Positions 31,869 to 38,983 of a DNA stretch of 40,269 bases are shown here, in pieces. Source of the DNA: a virus. The stretch lies in IMG/VR virus record IMGVR_UViG_3300035701_000100, positions 1 through 40,269 of that record. One strand, written 5' to 3'. How positions within the stretch are numbered: the first letter of the stretch is position 1; each line of letters opens with the position of its first letter. The notes beneath the pieces are model-generated. The model searched no databases, was not told the origin of the DNA, and saw nothing but the letters and a program-made list of their open reading frames with translations. The translations under genes were made by a program, and so were the position numbers.

Positions 31869-32009
31869 TTAGCCCTCTCTTATCTGATTGATTTTTTCCT
31901 GCATTTTATCTCGCATTTTAATAACATCTTCATCTGGCATAATTAAAGCATAAGTCCCTAATATTCCAACCAATACATTCCTAAAATTCTTAATCTGTTC
32001 TGGTGTCAT
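31869..32009 (-). CDS. Small helical hypothetical protein (46 aa)
   Basis: ATG at 32009 overlaps the upstream TGA as ATGA. Reads MTPEQIKNFRNVLVGILG, then a hydrophilic helix. Unknown. Confidence 0.6.
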   Translation of the reverse strand: MTPEQIKNFRNVLVGILGTYALIMPDEDVIKMRDKMQEKINQIREG

Positions 32010-32299
32010 TTTATCTTAAACCCCCTTTTTTCTAATTCTTCCACATATAATCTACCTACTGCATAATAATCTTTATATTTCTTTACTAAATCAATTACAT
32101 AATCCCAACCAAATTGTTTTTGCCATTTATCTATATTATTTTTTATTTGAGTTTCTACATCAAATTTAACCAATTCATCTAAATTTTTTACTTCCATTTT
32201 CCCATTACATAAAGGACAGATTTTATGATTTTCGTTTAATTCTTTATCATCTATTTCTAAAAATCCACCACAAATCCTACACTCTAATTTTATAAGCAT
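32006..32299 (-). CDS. Zinc-ribbon protein (97 aa)
   Basis: Start at ATG 32299; the open frame reaches back to a TTG inside the upstream gene, which is less likely. CRICGGFL and CPLCNGKM form a zinc ribbon, followed by a helical part (IDKWQKQFGWDYVIDLVKKY). Unknown role. Confidence 0.65.
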   Translation of the reverse strand: MLIKLECRICGGFLEIDDKELNENHKICPLCNGKMEVKNLDELVKFDVETQIKNNIDKWQKQFGWDYVIDLVKKYKDYYAVGRLYVEELEKRGFKIK

Positions 32300-32309
32300 T
32301 TTATTTATT

Positions 32310-32516
32310 TTATCCTCTAAAAAATACTTCTCTTGCCAATGCCAATGCCTCAACTCTTTTTATAGGGTCTTTTAATTCTTTAATGTTCAAATCGTCAATA
32401 ACTTCTCCTAAAATAACATTTATCTTTTCTTCTATATATTCTATTACATTTTCTACTGCATTTTTTAATTCTTGTTTTATTTCAGAAGATAATTCAATAT
32501 CTTTATACTTTTTCAT
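32310..32516 (-). CDS. Helical hypothetical protein (68 aa)
   Basis: Charged helices (SSEIKQELKNAVENVIEYI, KRVEALALAREVFFRG). No family recognised. Confidence 0.65.
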   Translation of the reverse strand: MKKYKDIELSSEIKQELKNAVENVIEYIEEKINVILGEVIDDLNIKELKDPIKRVEALALAREVFFRG

Positions 32517-32519
32517 CTT

Positions 32520-32834
32520 TTACTCCTTTTCTTCTAATACATCATCTAAATACATACCATTTTTAGAAGTATAACCGCTTATTTCTTGCACTAAAATTTC
32601 GTATGCTTCTTCTGTTATAGGTTCGTTACATTTAATAATAAAAGTGGGTTTAATCATTATTATTTTTAAAATCTTATTAGTAATAGGTTTAATAGTATCT
32701 TCCATTCCCATATCGTATGCCTTATTTTCTATTTCACAACAAAAACTTGCTACTTTATCTAATATCTTTTTATATCTTGTAATTTCAGTTTTTGCTAATG
32801 TTAATAATTCATCTTTCGTGCTTGGTCTAATCAT
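32520..32834 (-). CDS. Hypothetical protein (104 aa)
   Basis: Helical start (KDELLTLAKTEITRYKKIL) with a Cys-bearing segment, then alternating strands (IIMIKPTFIIKCNEP) and an acidic end. No family recognised. Confidence 0.65.
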   Translation of the reverse strand: MIRPSTKDELLTLAKTEITRYKKILDKVASFCCEIENKAYDMGMEDTIKPITNKILKIIMIKPTFIIKCNEPITEEAYEILVQEISGYTSKNGMYLDDVLEEKE

Positions 32835-32845
32835 TTTACTCTCCT

Positions 32846-33082
32846 TTATTTTCTTTCTAATACTGCTATTATATCCCCTTTATAATTTCCTGTATTCTTC
32901 GCATTATGCTTTACATAAATATCTCTATAACCTTGTCCAAATTGATTTACCATAGATAATACTTTAACATTTTCTTGTCCATAAGATAATAGATAACATC
33001 TAATCGCTTTATATTCATCATAAGCATTATCGCTATTTCTATATCTTTCTTTAAAATCATATCCTTTAATTTTTCTTGCCAT
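32846..33082 (-). CDS. Small basic hypothetical protein (78 aa)
   Basis: Rich in Tyr and Lys; strands VKVLSMVNQFGQGYRDIYV and GDIIAVLERK. May bind nucleic acid. Unknown. Confidence 0.65.
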   Translation of the reverse strand: MARKIKGYDFKERYRNSDNAYDEYKAIRCYLLSYGQENVKVLSMVNQFGQGYRDIYVKHNAKNTGNYKGDIIAVLERK

Positions 33083-33084
33083 TT

Positions 33085-33240
33085 TTATTCCTCTCTTAAA
33101 GTTAATTCTCTTTCTATTTCTAATAATTCCAATAAAGCCCGATGTTTTTCTTTTGGTAAATAATCTAAAATTATTTTTCCTATCTTTTCGTGCATTTTTA
33201 GTAAATAATCAGTCTTTACTTTATCATAAATTCTTTTCAT
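33085..33240 (-). CDS. Small helical hypothetical protein (51 aa)
   Basis: ATG at 33240 after AAGGAGTAAGAA. Basic N-terminus, then YLPKEKHRALLELLEIE. Unknown. Confidence 0.6.
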   Translation of the reverse strand: MKRIYDKVKTDYLLKMHEKIGKIILDYLPKEKHRALLELLEIERELTLREE

Positions 33241-33250
33241 TTCTTACTCC

Positions 33251-33394
33251 TTATTCTTCTGTAACTTCTGTATTCATTTCATCTGGTCTTGGGTTTATTT
33301 CTTCCCATACTTCTAATGCCTTTGCTTCTGCTTCTTGTTTATCTTTTGCTTTTACTTGAATGTTATAACTAAATTCTACATTATAATTTTTCAT
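33251..33394 (-). CDS. Small beta-alpha protein (47 aa)
   Basis: ATG at 33394 after GAGGAGTAGAAA. MKNYNVEFSYNIQVKAKD followed by QEAEAKALEVWEEI: a strand-strand-helix unit of the kind found in DpnD/PcfM-like short proteins. Similarity is only suggestive. Confidence 0.58.
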   Translation of the reverse strand: MKNYNVEFSYNIQVKAKDKQEAEAKALEVWEEINPRPDEMNTEVTEE

Positions 33395-33414
33395 TTTTCT
33401 ACTCCTCTTTTAAA

Positions 33415-34407
33415 TTAAAATTCTCCATTAACCGATAAACCATTCGCACTTATTGAAATTGACTTTGTATTTCCTTTAGTATCTACCACTTTAGTTATAA
33501 CAGGAGAATTACCAATGCTCTTTTCTAAATTGGTGAGTCTTGAATTTGTCTTTTCAATTAATTTTTCTTCGTATGATTTACCAATTTTAACTACAACCCT
33601 AACTCCCATTTCATCTACGCAACCTCTGGTAAAATTTTGGCTTACATAAGGCAATATTGTTAATCTTTTAGTATCTAAAATCCTAACCTCTACCTGCGCC
33701 TTAAATTGTGTTCTCTCAAGTTTTCCTACTCTATCGTTTAGGTTATTAATTTTATTTTCGTGGTCATTTAAAATTTGAGAATGATTATTCACTATAACAT
33801 TGGTATTATTTACTCTATTATTTAAATAATTGTCGCCTACTATCCTATTATCTGTTTCTGTATTAATATTATTTTGTAAAATAGTATCCCTGCCTTTACT
33901 ATTAATATTTACTTCATTAATATTCCCCTGTAACTGATTATCTCCTGTTATTCTTTCGACTCTTTCATTATTATCTGCGGTCTGCCTATCAGTAGTTTCT
34001 GCGCCTAATAAATTAAATAAATTATTATCTCCTAAAATCCTATTACTAACCTCATCTATTAAAGAATTATTTAATTGTGTATCCGCATTTTGTAAATTAA
34101 TAACTGTTTGTGGGTCAACATCTAATCCTCTATCGCCTTTATCCCCTTTGTCGCCCTTTTCTCCTTGTATGCCTTGAATACCTTGATTTCCTGTATCGCC
34201 TTTATCTCCCTTTTCGCCTTTTAGTTCAGGCACATCATTAATATCTGTCCAATGCCCTACATCACTATTGCCATTTTGTTTTCCTGTGTTAATTAAGATG
34301 TAACCTTTATTTCCGTCATTATCATCTTTTACTGTTTCTACGCCATAACCATACGCCAAAGATGTAAATAAAAGTATTCCAATTACTACAAAAATTAACT
34401 TTTTCAT
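33415..34407 (-). CDS. Secreted collagen-like repeat protein
   Basis: 330 residues. An N-terminal signal peptide (KKLIFVVIGILLFTSLAYG) is followed by a WTDINDVPELKG lead-in, eleven or so Gly-x-y triplets (GEKGDKGDTGNQGIQG, then GEKGDKGDKGDRG), and a long Asn-rich helical or beta-helical region with repeated NRIxGDN units (RILGDNN, RITGDNQ, RIVGDNY). The C-terminus looks like a compact beta domain. Tail fibres share this repeat style, but a Sec signal means export by the host. Possibly a cell-surface or biofilm-modifying protein. Confidence 0.82.
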   Translation of the reverse strand: MKKLIFVVIGILLFTSLAYGYGVETVKDDNDGNKGYILINTGKQNGNSDVGHWTDINDVPELKGEKGDKGDTGNQGIQGIQGEKGDKGDKGDRGLDVDPQTVINLQNADTQLNNSLIDEVSNRILGDNNLFNLLGAETTDRQTADNNERVERITGDNQLQGNINEVNINSKGRDTILQNNINTETDNRIVGDNYLNNRVNNTNVIVNNHSQILNDHENKINNLNDRVGKLERTQFKAQVEVRILDTKRLTILPYVSQNFTRGCVDEMGVRVVVKIGKSYEEKLIEKTNSRLTNLEKSIGNSPVITKVVDTKGNTKSISISANGLSVNGEF

Positions 34408-34421
34408 TATTCCTCCTTATT

Positions 34422-34619
34422 TTATAAATCTGCAAATGCCTGTAAAATTTCTTCGGTTATTTTTTCGTCTGCTTCTTTATTTCCCTCAATATCATAAATA
34501 GTATTATCAAAATAATCAGGGTTCGTATTATGCGTATGCTGTAAAGTATATTCTTTTCCTTTGTATTCTACTGCATAAAATTCTTCTCTACTCATTAATT
34601 CAAAAATAGGTTTTTCCAT
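34422..34619 (-). CDS. Small acidic hypothetical protein (65 aa)
   Basis: Contains EEFYAVEYKGKEYTLQHTHN, then an acidic helix (KEADEKITEEILQAFADL). No family recognised. Confidence 0.65.
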   Translation of the reverse strand: MEKPIFELMSREEFYAVEYKGKEYTLQHTHNTNPDYFDNTIYDIEGNKEADEKITEEILQAFADL

Positions 34620-34714
34620 TATCCTCTCCTTTTTATAATATCAGTTATTAAATCTTCCAAATCATACCAAACTGTATTACCATTTTTACAGTCAAACATT
34701 TTTTCGTTACCCAT
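34619..34714 (-). CDS. Small hypothetical protein (31 aa)
   Basis: ATG at 34714 after AGGTAATAT; TAATG junction with the next gene. MGNEKMFDCKNGNTVWYDL then a basic end. Unknown. Confidence 0.5.
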   Translation of the reverse strand: MGNEKMFDCKNGNTVWYDLEDLITDIIKRRG

Positions 34715-34741
34715 ATTACCTCCTTACTTTCTATACTCTTT

Positions 34742-34858
34742 CTATCTACAAATTAAATTAAGAAGTGGCACTAAAATAAATCTTGTAATTAAACCAATAA
34801 GGAAAAATAATATAATAAAAGCCCCAACAAAAATGCTTATTACTAAAAATATCTTCAT
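34742..34858 (-). CDS. Single-span membrane microprotein (38 aa)
   Basis: ATG at 34858 after AAGGAGAGAAA. A long hydrophobic span (IFLVISIFVGAFIILFFLIG) and a second short hydrophobic end. First gene behind the promoter at 34878-34907. Confidence 0.6.
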   Translation of the reverse strand: MKIFLVISIFVGAFIILFFLIGLITRFILVPLLNLICR

Positions 34859-34877
34859 TTTCTCTCCTTGTAATATA

Positions 34878-34917
34878 AGTATAGCATATTCTTCTTAATT
34901 GCCTCAAAAATAAGAAG
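34878..34917 (-). promoter_or_regulatory. Promoter with operator-like inverted repeat
   Basis: TTGAGG (34907-34902), 18-base spacer and extended TGC-TATACT (34883-34878), TSS near 34871, with AAGGAG following. A 7-bp inverted repeat (CTTCTTA/TAAGAAG, 34891-34897 and 34911-34917) brackets the -35, as an operator would. Confidence 0.72.
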
Positions 34918-35094
34918 TTATACAACTTTTGTTATATTGTTTAAATCCCAAATCTTAATACAAGAAAAATCTCTCTCTGTTATTCTTTCTGCAATAAATA
35001 AATCACTTCCACAATTACATTTCTCGCCATATTTTGCCATTAAATTATTATATTCTGCCTTACACTCTTTACAATAGGCAATTCTTTCTTTCAT
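34918..35094 (-). CDS. Zinc-binding microprotein (58 aa)
   Basis: ATG at 35094. CKECKAEYNNLMAKYGEKCNCGS makes a zinc ribbon of four cysteines, then a beta/helix end. Its tail abuts the promoter at 34878-34917. Confidence 0.65.
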   Translation of the reverse strand: MKERIAYCKECKAEYNNLMAKYGEKCNCGSDLFIAERITERDFSCIKIWDLNNITKVV

Positions 35095-35096
35095 TT

Positions 35097-35273
35097 TTAA
35101 TCTCCTTTTTTAAATTGAGTTTTTTTAATTTTCTCTCTTTGTTTTTCTTTTTCGTCTAAATAATGTCTAATCTTAATTGCCCTATCCAAAGTGGCTAACA
35201 TAGGATTTTTAAATGTTTTACCTGCCCTTTTTTCTTTTAAAACCTGTATATATGCTAACTCAAATAAGTTCAT
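35097..35273 (-). CDS. Small early protein, paralogue of 38349-38510 (58 aa)
   Basis: ATG at 35273, after the upstream stop, is preferred over the TTG/ATG cluster inside it. MNLFELAYIQVL and LDRAIKIRHYLD line up with MNLFDLAELEL and IDRAIKIRKWLD of the right-hand copy. A basic helical tail follows. Unknown function, but clearly duplicated. Confidence 0.7.
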   Translation of the reverse strand: MNLFELAYIQVLKEKRAGKTFKNPMLATLDRAIKIRHYLDEKEKQREKIKKTQFKKGD

Positions 35274-35274
35274 T

Positions 35275-35442
35275 TTATCTTTTTCCTTTTTCATCTTCAA
35301 TAATTTCATTAGTTTCCTTATCCATTATCCTATATCGTTTAGGGTCATTTAATAATATATAATCATCTACCTCTTTTAAGGTTTCAAAATCCTTTGCTTC
35401 TGGTTTTCCGTCCTGTAATAAAATAGCAACCCGAAATTTCAT
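35275..35442 (-). CDS. Small hypothetical protein (54 aa)
   Basis: Start at ATG 35442, two bases after the upstream stop; an earlier in-frame start overlaps it. KFRVAILLQDGKPEAKDF then KEVDDYILLNDPKRYRI. A ferredoxin-like beta-alpha-beta pattern. Unknown. Confidence 0.62.
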   Translation of the reverse strand: MKFRVAILLQDGKPEAKDFETLKEVDDYILLNDPKRYRIMDKETNEIIEDEKGKR

Positions 35443-35443
35443 T

Positions 35444-35566
35444 TTATTCACTCCAATTAGATAATTCAAATCTAATACAAAATTTCCAATTTAACCTATA
35501 AAAACTAAATCTAAACCACCCTATATGATAAATTTCGTGTATGTAAACTTTCTTTTTTATTTTCAT
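35444..35566 (-). CDS. Small basic protein (40 aa)
   Basis: ATG at 35566. Rich in Lys, Phe, Tyr and Trp (KIKKKVYIHEIYHIGWF). Coupled to both neighbours. Unknown. Confidence 0.5.
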   Translation of the reverse strand: MKIKKKVYIHEIYHIGWFRFSFYRLNWKFCIRFELSNWSE

Positions 35567-35568
35567 TT

Positions 35569-35730
35569 TTATAATTCTTTTGCTATTTCTTTTACTTCGT
35601 TTACTAATTCTGTATAAGTCATTGTATCTGTAATTTCTTTGCCATTATGGTCTATATCATTAAAAAACGGGCTAAATTCCTTAACAAATTCTCTTAATAC
35701 TTTCATTTCGTTAGTATCTTTTTTTAACAT
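35569..35730 (-). CDS. Small acidic helical protein (53 aa)
   Basis: ATG at 35730 after GGAGAGAGAA. Helices MKVLREFVKEFSPFFND and ELVNEVKEIAKEL around an EF-hand-like DIDHNGKE loop; a single such loop is not enough to call calcium binding. Confidence 0.58.
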   Translation of the reverse strand: MLKKDTNEMKVLREFVKEFSPFFNDIDHNGKEITDTMTYTELVNEVKEIAKEL

Positions 35731-35745
35731 TTCTCTCTCCTTTTT

Positions 35746-36102
35746 TTATTCTGTTACAGTTTCAAACATTTTACCACATTTACTACACTCTAAATGATAA
35801 TTTCTTGTAATTAAATCTATTATATCATATCCATTATTGATAATTTCAGCATTACAACATTCACTTTTTAATTCCTCAACTCTCCATTCACCATACTGCA
35901 ATAGATACTCTAATTGTTTCTTGGTAGTATCTATTTTCCAAAATTTAAAATAATCCCATATACTCAATTCATTATCTTTATCGTCTGTGCCTGTAAAATC
36001 AATATCGTGATAATCTGCTAATTCCTCTACTATATCTTCTAAAGTTTCAAATATTCTATTTTCTTTCGTGCCTACGCCCTGCAAATCAATTATTTTATAC
36101 AT
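35746..36102 (-). CDS. Hypothetical zinc-binding protein (118 aa)
   Basis: Helical start (IFETLEDIVEELADYHDI), central KFWKIDTTKKQLEYLLQYG helix and a C-terminal CCNAEIINNG...CSKCGKMF zinc ribbon. No family recognised. Confidence 0.68.
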   Translation of the reverse strand: MYKIIDLQGVGTKENRIFETLEDIVEELADYHDIDFTGTDDKDNELSIWDYFKFWKIDTTKKQLEYLLQYGEWRVEELKSECCNAEIINNGYDIIDLITRNYHLECSKCGKMFETVTE

Positions 36103-36105
36103 ATT

Positions 36106-36294
36106 TTACTCCTTTTTATTTCCATTATAAAAGTTTAATAACTCTGCATTATTAAAAATATGGTCAGCATAATCCGTTCCAGAAGAAATATTAAAATCTT
36201 CTAATAATTCTTGATGTTTTTTTGAAGAAAACTCTCTATATAAATTTACTAATTCTTGATATAATAAATTTAATTTAAACCATAATTCTTTCAT
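36106..36294 (-). CDS. Small hypothetical protein (62 aa)
   Basis: Mostly helical (LWFKLNLLYQELVNLYREF), Ser/Asn-rich end. Unknown. Confidence 0.62.
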   Translation of the reverse strand: MKELWFKLNLLYQELVNLYREFSSKKHQELLEDFNISSGTDYADHIFNNAELLNFYNGNKKE

Positions 36295-36308
36295 TTTATC
36301 CTCTCCTT

Positions 36309-36971
36309 TTATATTTCTGTTTCTAATGCTTTCTTGGCTTCTAAATATCCAAAATATCCACCTGTTTCTTGTTCTATCTGCTCTTTATCTTTATTATAAA
36401 TTTCTTTTACAATACAATAACAATCTCCCTCTAAATATTGACTGTAAATTTCTACTTCTTGCATTAAATATTTTTCTGCTTGAGATTTCTTAATTCCCCA
36501 TTTTTTTAAATTCTCTTTTGTCAAATAAATAAACCCTACTTGTCCGCAATCCCAATCTTTATGCTGTCCAAATCTAAATGTTTTCATACTAATTCCGCTA
36601 TGGTCATATAAATATAAAGGTAATATACATACTAATCCCATTTCAATTTCTTCAAATAATTCTTGTATTGTATAGTTTCCGTCATTATCTTTACTTGATA
36701 TTATATTTAATTCTTCTGCAAGAGATAAAACAAAATCTTCATAACTACTATAATTATGCTTATCTCCTAAAGAATATCTGCTATGAAAACATATCATAGT
36801 AGAATAATTCTCATCTTCTCTTGGGTCTATCGGGTCATTATCAAGAGTTAAATATCGTGCTTCAAATCCTGTTTTAGTCTTAACAATTTTTAAACTACTT
36901 TCAATAGGTTCAAAAGTAAATTCAAATCCTTGCTCATCTGTATATTGTGTAGTTACTGTTTTTTTTATCAT
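36309..36971 (-). CDS. Conserved mobile-element family protein of unknown function (220 aa)
   Basis: The central and C-terminal parts match a family seen on plasmids and phages: RYSLGDKHNYSSYEDFV, ILPLYLYDHSGISMKTF, DCGQVGFIYLTKE, VEIYSQYLEGDCY and GGYFGY. The family travels with conjugative and phage early genes but has no assigned function; it is not a known antirestriction protein. Highest-confidence ordinary-sized gene of the early block. Confidence 0.75.
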   Translation of the reverse strand: MIKKTVTTQYTDEQGFEFTFEPIESSLKIVKTKTGFEARYLTLDNDPIDPREDENYSTMICFHSRYSLGDKHNYSSYEDFVLSLAEELNIISSKDNDGNYTIQELFEEIEMGLVCILPLYLYDHSGISMKTFRFGQHKDWDCGQVGFIYLTKENLKKWGIKKSQAEKYLMQEVEIYSQYLEGDCYCIVKEIYNKDKEQIEQETGGYFGYLEAKKALETEI

Positions 36972-37075
36972 TTAATCTCTCCTTTTTTAGTTATTTTATT
37001 TAAGTGGTATTCTAATTCTTTTATAGTAAATTTATTAAGGTCAATTTCTAATCTCTCAAATCCATTATCTATCAT
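36968..37075 (-). CDS. Small helical hypothetical protein (35 aa)
   Basis: ATG at 37075 overlaps the AT-hook gene's TGA as ATGA, and its own TGA overlaps the next start the same way. LEIDLNKFTIKELEYHLNKI. The two ATGA junctions support translation. Unknown. Confidence 0.55.
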   Translation of the reverse strand: MIDNGFERLEIDLNKFTIKELEYHLNKITKKGEIK

Positions 37076-37467
37076 TTAATACCTCTCTTTCTTTTTATGC
37101 ACTCAATATGCTTTTGTAATTCTTTTATATTATATCTATATAAATCAATTCCCAATACCTCAAATGTCGGGATTATGTTATATTGCTCTTGTAAACTCAA
37201 AATCTCGGCAACAAGTGGCTCTTTCTCGGTATTAGATTGTGTTATTTCTATTATTTTTTCTTCTTTGATTTCTTTTTTCTCGGTTAATAATAGTTTCATT
37301 TCCTTAATCTTTCTGTGTAATTCAATTCTTTTTTTATCCCCTGCAAGTAAAGATAACTTTTCGGCTCGCAAATCTTTTATCTCTTTTTTAATCCGTTTAA
37401 TCTCTAAAGAAGTTTCTTTAATTTCTTTAGGTTTATTCTTGCTTCCCTTTGGTCTGCCTCTACCCAT
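37072..37467 (-). CDS. AT-hook DNA-binding protein (131 aa)
   Basis: The first 12 residues, GRGRPKGSKNKP, are an AT-hook (core GRP), which binds the minor groove of AT-rich DNA. A long charged coiled region (IKRIKKEIKDLRAEKLSLL) and a terminal helix follow. In this AT-rich genome it could bind widely, perhaps protecting or silencing. Controlled by the promoter at 37490-37518. Confidence 0.75.
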   Translation of the reverse strand: MGRGRPKGSKNKPKEIKETSLEIKRIKKEIKDLRAEKLSLLAGDKKRIELHRKIKEMKLLLTEKKEIKEEKIIEITQSNTEKEPLVAEILSLQEQYNIIPTFEVLGIDLYRYNIKELQKHIECIKRKRGIK

Positions 37468-37489
37468 TATATATACTCCTTTTAGTATA

Positions 37490-37518
37490 ATTATAACATA
37501 AAATAGTTACCAGAGCAA
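37490..37518 (-). promoter_or_regulatory. Sigma70-type promoter for the AT-hook gene
   Basis: TTGCTC (37518-37513), 17-base spacer ending TGT, TATAAT (37495-37490). About 23 bases to the ATG at 37467, with AAAGGAG between. Confidence 0.68.
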
Positions 37519-37522
37519 GTCT

Positions 37523-37699
37523 TTATTGACAATGCTTGGTTATAATTGCTATTTCGTTTTTATGTATTCTGCCATAACAACCACAATTCATTTCGGCTTT
37601 ATGTCCACAATTCTGATATTTTCCGTCTTTTATCCAAACTTGTTTTTCATAATCATAATTTAATTTTTCTTTATCTTTACTATAATAATTTCGGCTCAT
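37523..37699 (-). CDS. Small Cys-rich protein (58 aa)
   Basis: ATG at 37699 behind GAGGGGGTGAG. CGHKAEMNCGCYGRIHK and a final CQ form a possible metal site. First gene of the promoter at 37734-37762. Confidence 0.62.
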   Translation of the reverse strand: MSRNYYSKDKEKLNYDYEKQVWIKDGKYQNCGHKAEMNCGCYGRIHKNEIAIITKHCQ

Positions 37700-37733
37700 T
37701 TTCTCTCACCCCCTCTCTTTTAGTTTCTAATTA

Positions 37734-37762
37734 AGTATAACATATATCTTGTTAATTGTCAA
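37734..37762 (-). promoter_or_regulatory. Strong sigma70-type promoter
   Basis: TTGACA (37762-37757), 17-base spacer ending TGT, TATACT (37739-37734): consensus -35, extended -10. The 20 bases TATGTTATACTTAATTAGAA are identical to those at the promoter near 39966. Confidence 0.85.
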
Positions 37763-37814
37763 GTTTATTTTTTCTTTATAACTTATTGTCTTACAATAAC
37801 TTACAAGATTTAGA

Positions 37815-37838
37815 AAAAATAATTTTTTAATTATTTTT
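37815..37838 (-). repeat. AT-only inverted repeat, possible weak terminator
   Basis: A perfect 10-bp palindrome (AAAAATAATT/AATTATTTTT) with a 4-base loop. It covers the last codons of the 25-residue gene, between two transcription units. Made of A and T only, so termination would be weak. Confidence 0.35.
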
Positions 37839-37904
37839 AATTTTTCTGGTCTGCTCATAAATTATAAAACTATAAATATAAAACCCTAATATAAGTAAAA
37901 TCAT
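37827..37904 (-). CDS. Tiny membrane peptide (25 aa)
   Basis: ATG at 37904, just after the upstream stop. One hydrophobic span (MILLILGFYIYSFIIY) with a basic tail. Very small; supported mainly by position and resemblance to the other peptides. Confidence 0.42.
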   Translation of the reverse strand: MILLILGFYIYSFIIYEQTRKIKNN

Positions 37905-37905
37905 T

Positions 37906-38277
37906 TTAACCTTTACAATATAATTCTTTTTTTAATGTTTCGTGTCCGTCATCTTTAGAGTTTATATATATAGTAACTAAATTTTTTGTATTACTAACTA
38001 CTAATATAAGGTCAATATCCTCGCTATAATTTAACCTATAACAAATCTTTTCAGGTTCTTTAGTATCGGTTAAATAATATTCAAAAATCTGCTCTATCTC
38101 TAATTTTACGCCCTTAATAAATCTTAAAATTGCCTCAATGCCAATGGTTCTATATTTTAAATTGTCTAAACTGTGAGAAGTCCACCGCCAATTTAATTCG
38201 TTTAATTGCTCGGTTATGGTTTTTAAACTGCGCCAATGTTCTGGTTCAGTATATACTTTTTTATGGTATCTTAACAT
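37906..38277 (-). CDS. Paralogous pair member A (123 aa), BECR/DUF4258-like?
   Basis: Shares most of its plan with 39226-39603: LTEQLN-type helix, SHSLDNLKYRTIGIEAIL, RFIKGVKLE, ICYRLNY, DLILVVSNTKNLVTIYINS, LKKELY. The order 'His...Arg...helix, RxxY, then vVxxx.IvTxYxN' is reminiscent of small RelE/BECR-fold nucleases such as DUF4258 proteins. That fold call is a guess; the duplication is certain. No toxin-antitoxin partner is evident. Ribosome site GAGAGG lies 9 bases upstream. Confidence 0.68.
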   Translation of the reverse strand: MLRYHKKVYTEPEHWRSLKTITEQLNELNWRWTSHSLDNLKYRTIGIEAILRFIKGVKLEIEQIFEYYLTDTKEPEKICYRLNYSEDIDLILVVSNTKNLVTIYINSKDDGHETLKKELYCKG

Positions 38278-38348
38278 CTTGCTTTACCTCTCTTAAAATA
38301 TCCCCTCTAACTGCCTCGCCTTGCGCTTATCTCTGGTCTGGTCAATAG

Positions 38349-38510
38349 TTATTGCCTATCCTTACTATATCGGCTCTTGGCAACTTTTTTATTCCTTGCC
38401 TGTATATCTAACCATTTCCTTATTTTAATTGCTCGGTCAATAATTAAGGTCTGGCTCGGCTCTCGGTTCTCTCGCCTTAATTCCAATTCTGCTAAATCAA
38501 ATAGGTTCAT
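38349..38510 (-). CDS. Small early protein, paralogue of 35097-35273 (53 aa)
   Basis: ATG at 38510. MNLFDLAELEL...IDRAIKIRKWLD matches the left copy over its conserved ends, with a basic tail. Codons here are richer in G+C than in the left copy (CGA, CCG, GCC), suggesting separate origins. Confidence 0.68.
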   Translation of the reverse strand: MNLFDLAELELRRENREPSQTLIIDRAIKIRKWLDIQARNKKVAKSRYSKDRQ

Positions 38511-38527
38511 ATTATAACTCTCTTTTT

Positions 38528-38728
38528 TTATATAGTTTTTAATATCTTACCCTTAACTGATAAATAACCTCTATCAATTAAATTCTGTGCCTGTCGCCCA
38601 TAACTGCCCTGTAACGCCCACGCCTTGCCTGTTTTAATTAAGTGGCTAAATAATTCTAATATCTTATCCCCTCTTAATTCCCCTGCCTCGTAACTTATAA
38701 TATAATCTACTAAATTAAACTTTGTCAT
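38528..38728 (-). CDS. Small conserved phage protein (66 aa)
   Basis: Matches a phage family of unknown function seen near early genes: VDYIISYEAGEL, ELFSHLIKTGKAWALQGSYG, RQAQNLIDRGYL. The GxAWxLQGxYGRxAxxLIxxG core is distinctive. Confidence 0.7.
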   Translation of the reverse strand: MTKFNLVDYIISYEAGELRGDKILELFSHLIKTGKAWALQGSYGRQAQNLIDRGYLSVKGKILKTI

Positions 38729-38745
38729 TATATCACCGCCTTTTT

Positions 38746-38907
38746 TTAATATAAATCTATCTGTAAAATACTTTCAATAGTCGCAACCAAACCCTCAAAA
38801 GTTTTTTTACCCCATAAAGTTTTATAAAATCCTTTACGGTCTTTTTTAACTTGTAAAATCTCAATTAAATTTCTTGCCTTGACTTCGCCTTTTGATAAAT
38901 TTCTCAT
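38746..38907 (-). CDS. Small basic hypothetical protein (53 aa)
   Basis: ATG at 38907 behind AAGGGGGTGAT. Basic and mostly helical (GEVKARNLIEILQVKKDRK). Unknown. Confidence 0.62.
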   Translation of the reverse strand: MRNLSKGEVKARNLIEILQVKKDRKGFYKTLWGKKTFEGLVATIESILQIDLY

Positions 38908-38925
38908 CTTAAATCACCCCCTTAT

Positions 38926-38954
38926 ATTGTATCACTTGTTTAAAAATAGTTTAA
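38926..38954 (-). promoter_or_regulatory. Probable promoter
   Basis: TTAAAC (38954-38949), 17-base spacer, TACAAT (38931-38926). Weaker match, but well placed before the ATG at 38907. Confidence 0.5.
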
Positions 38955-38983
38955 CCTTGTCCTTGCTATGCCTTAAATTTTTA

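Noticed and set aside
37097-37501. 134-codon plus-strand frame opposite the AT-hook gene
   Set aside because: It is a Cys/Ser/Ile/Phe-rich shadow; the minus strand has an AT-hook, a ribosome site and a promoter.
38278-38348. Short frame (about 20 codons) between early genes
   Set aside because: It has no ATG, GTG or usable TTG start and no ribosome site.
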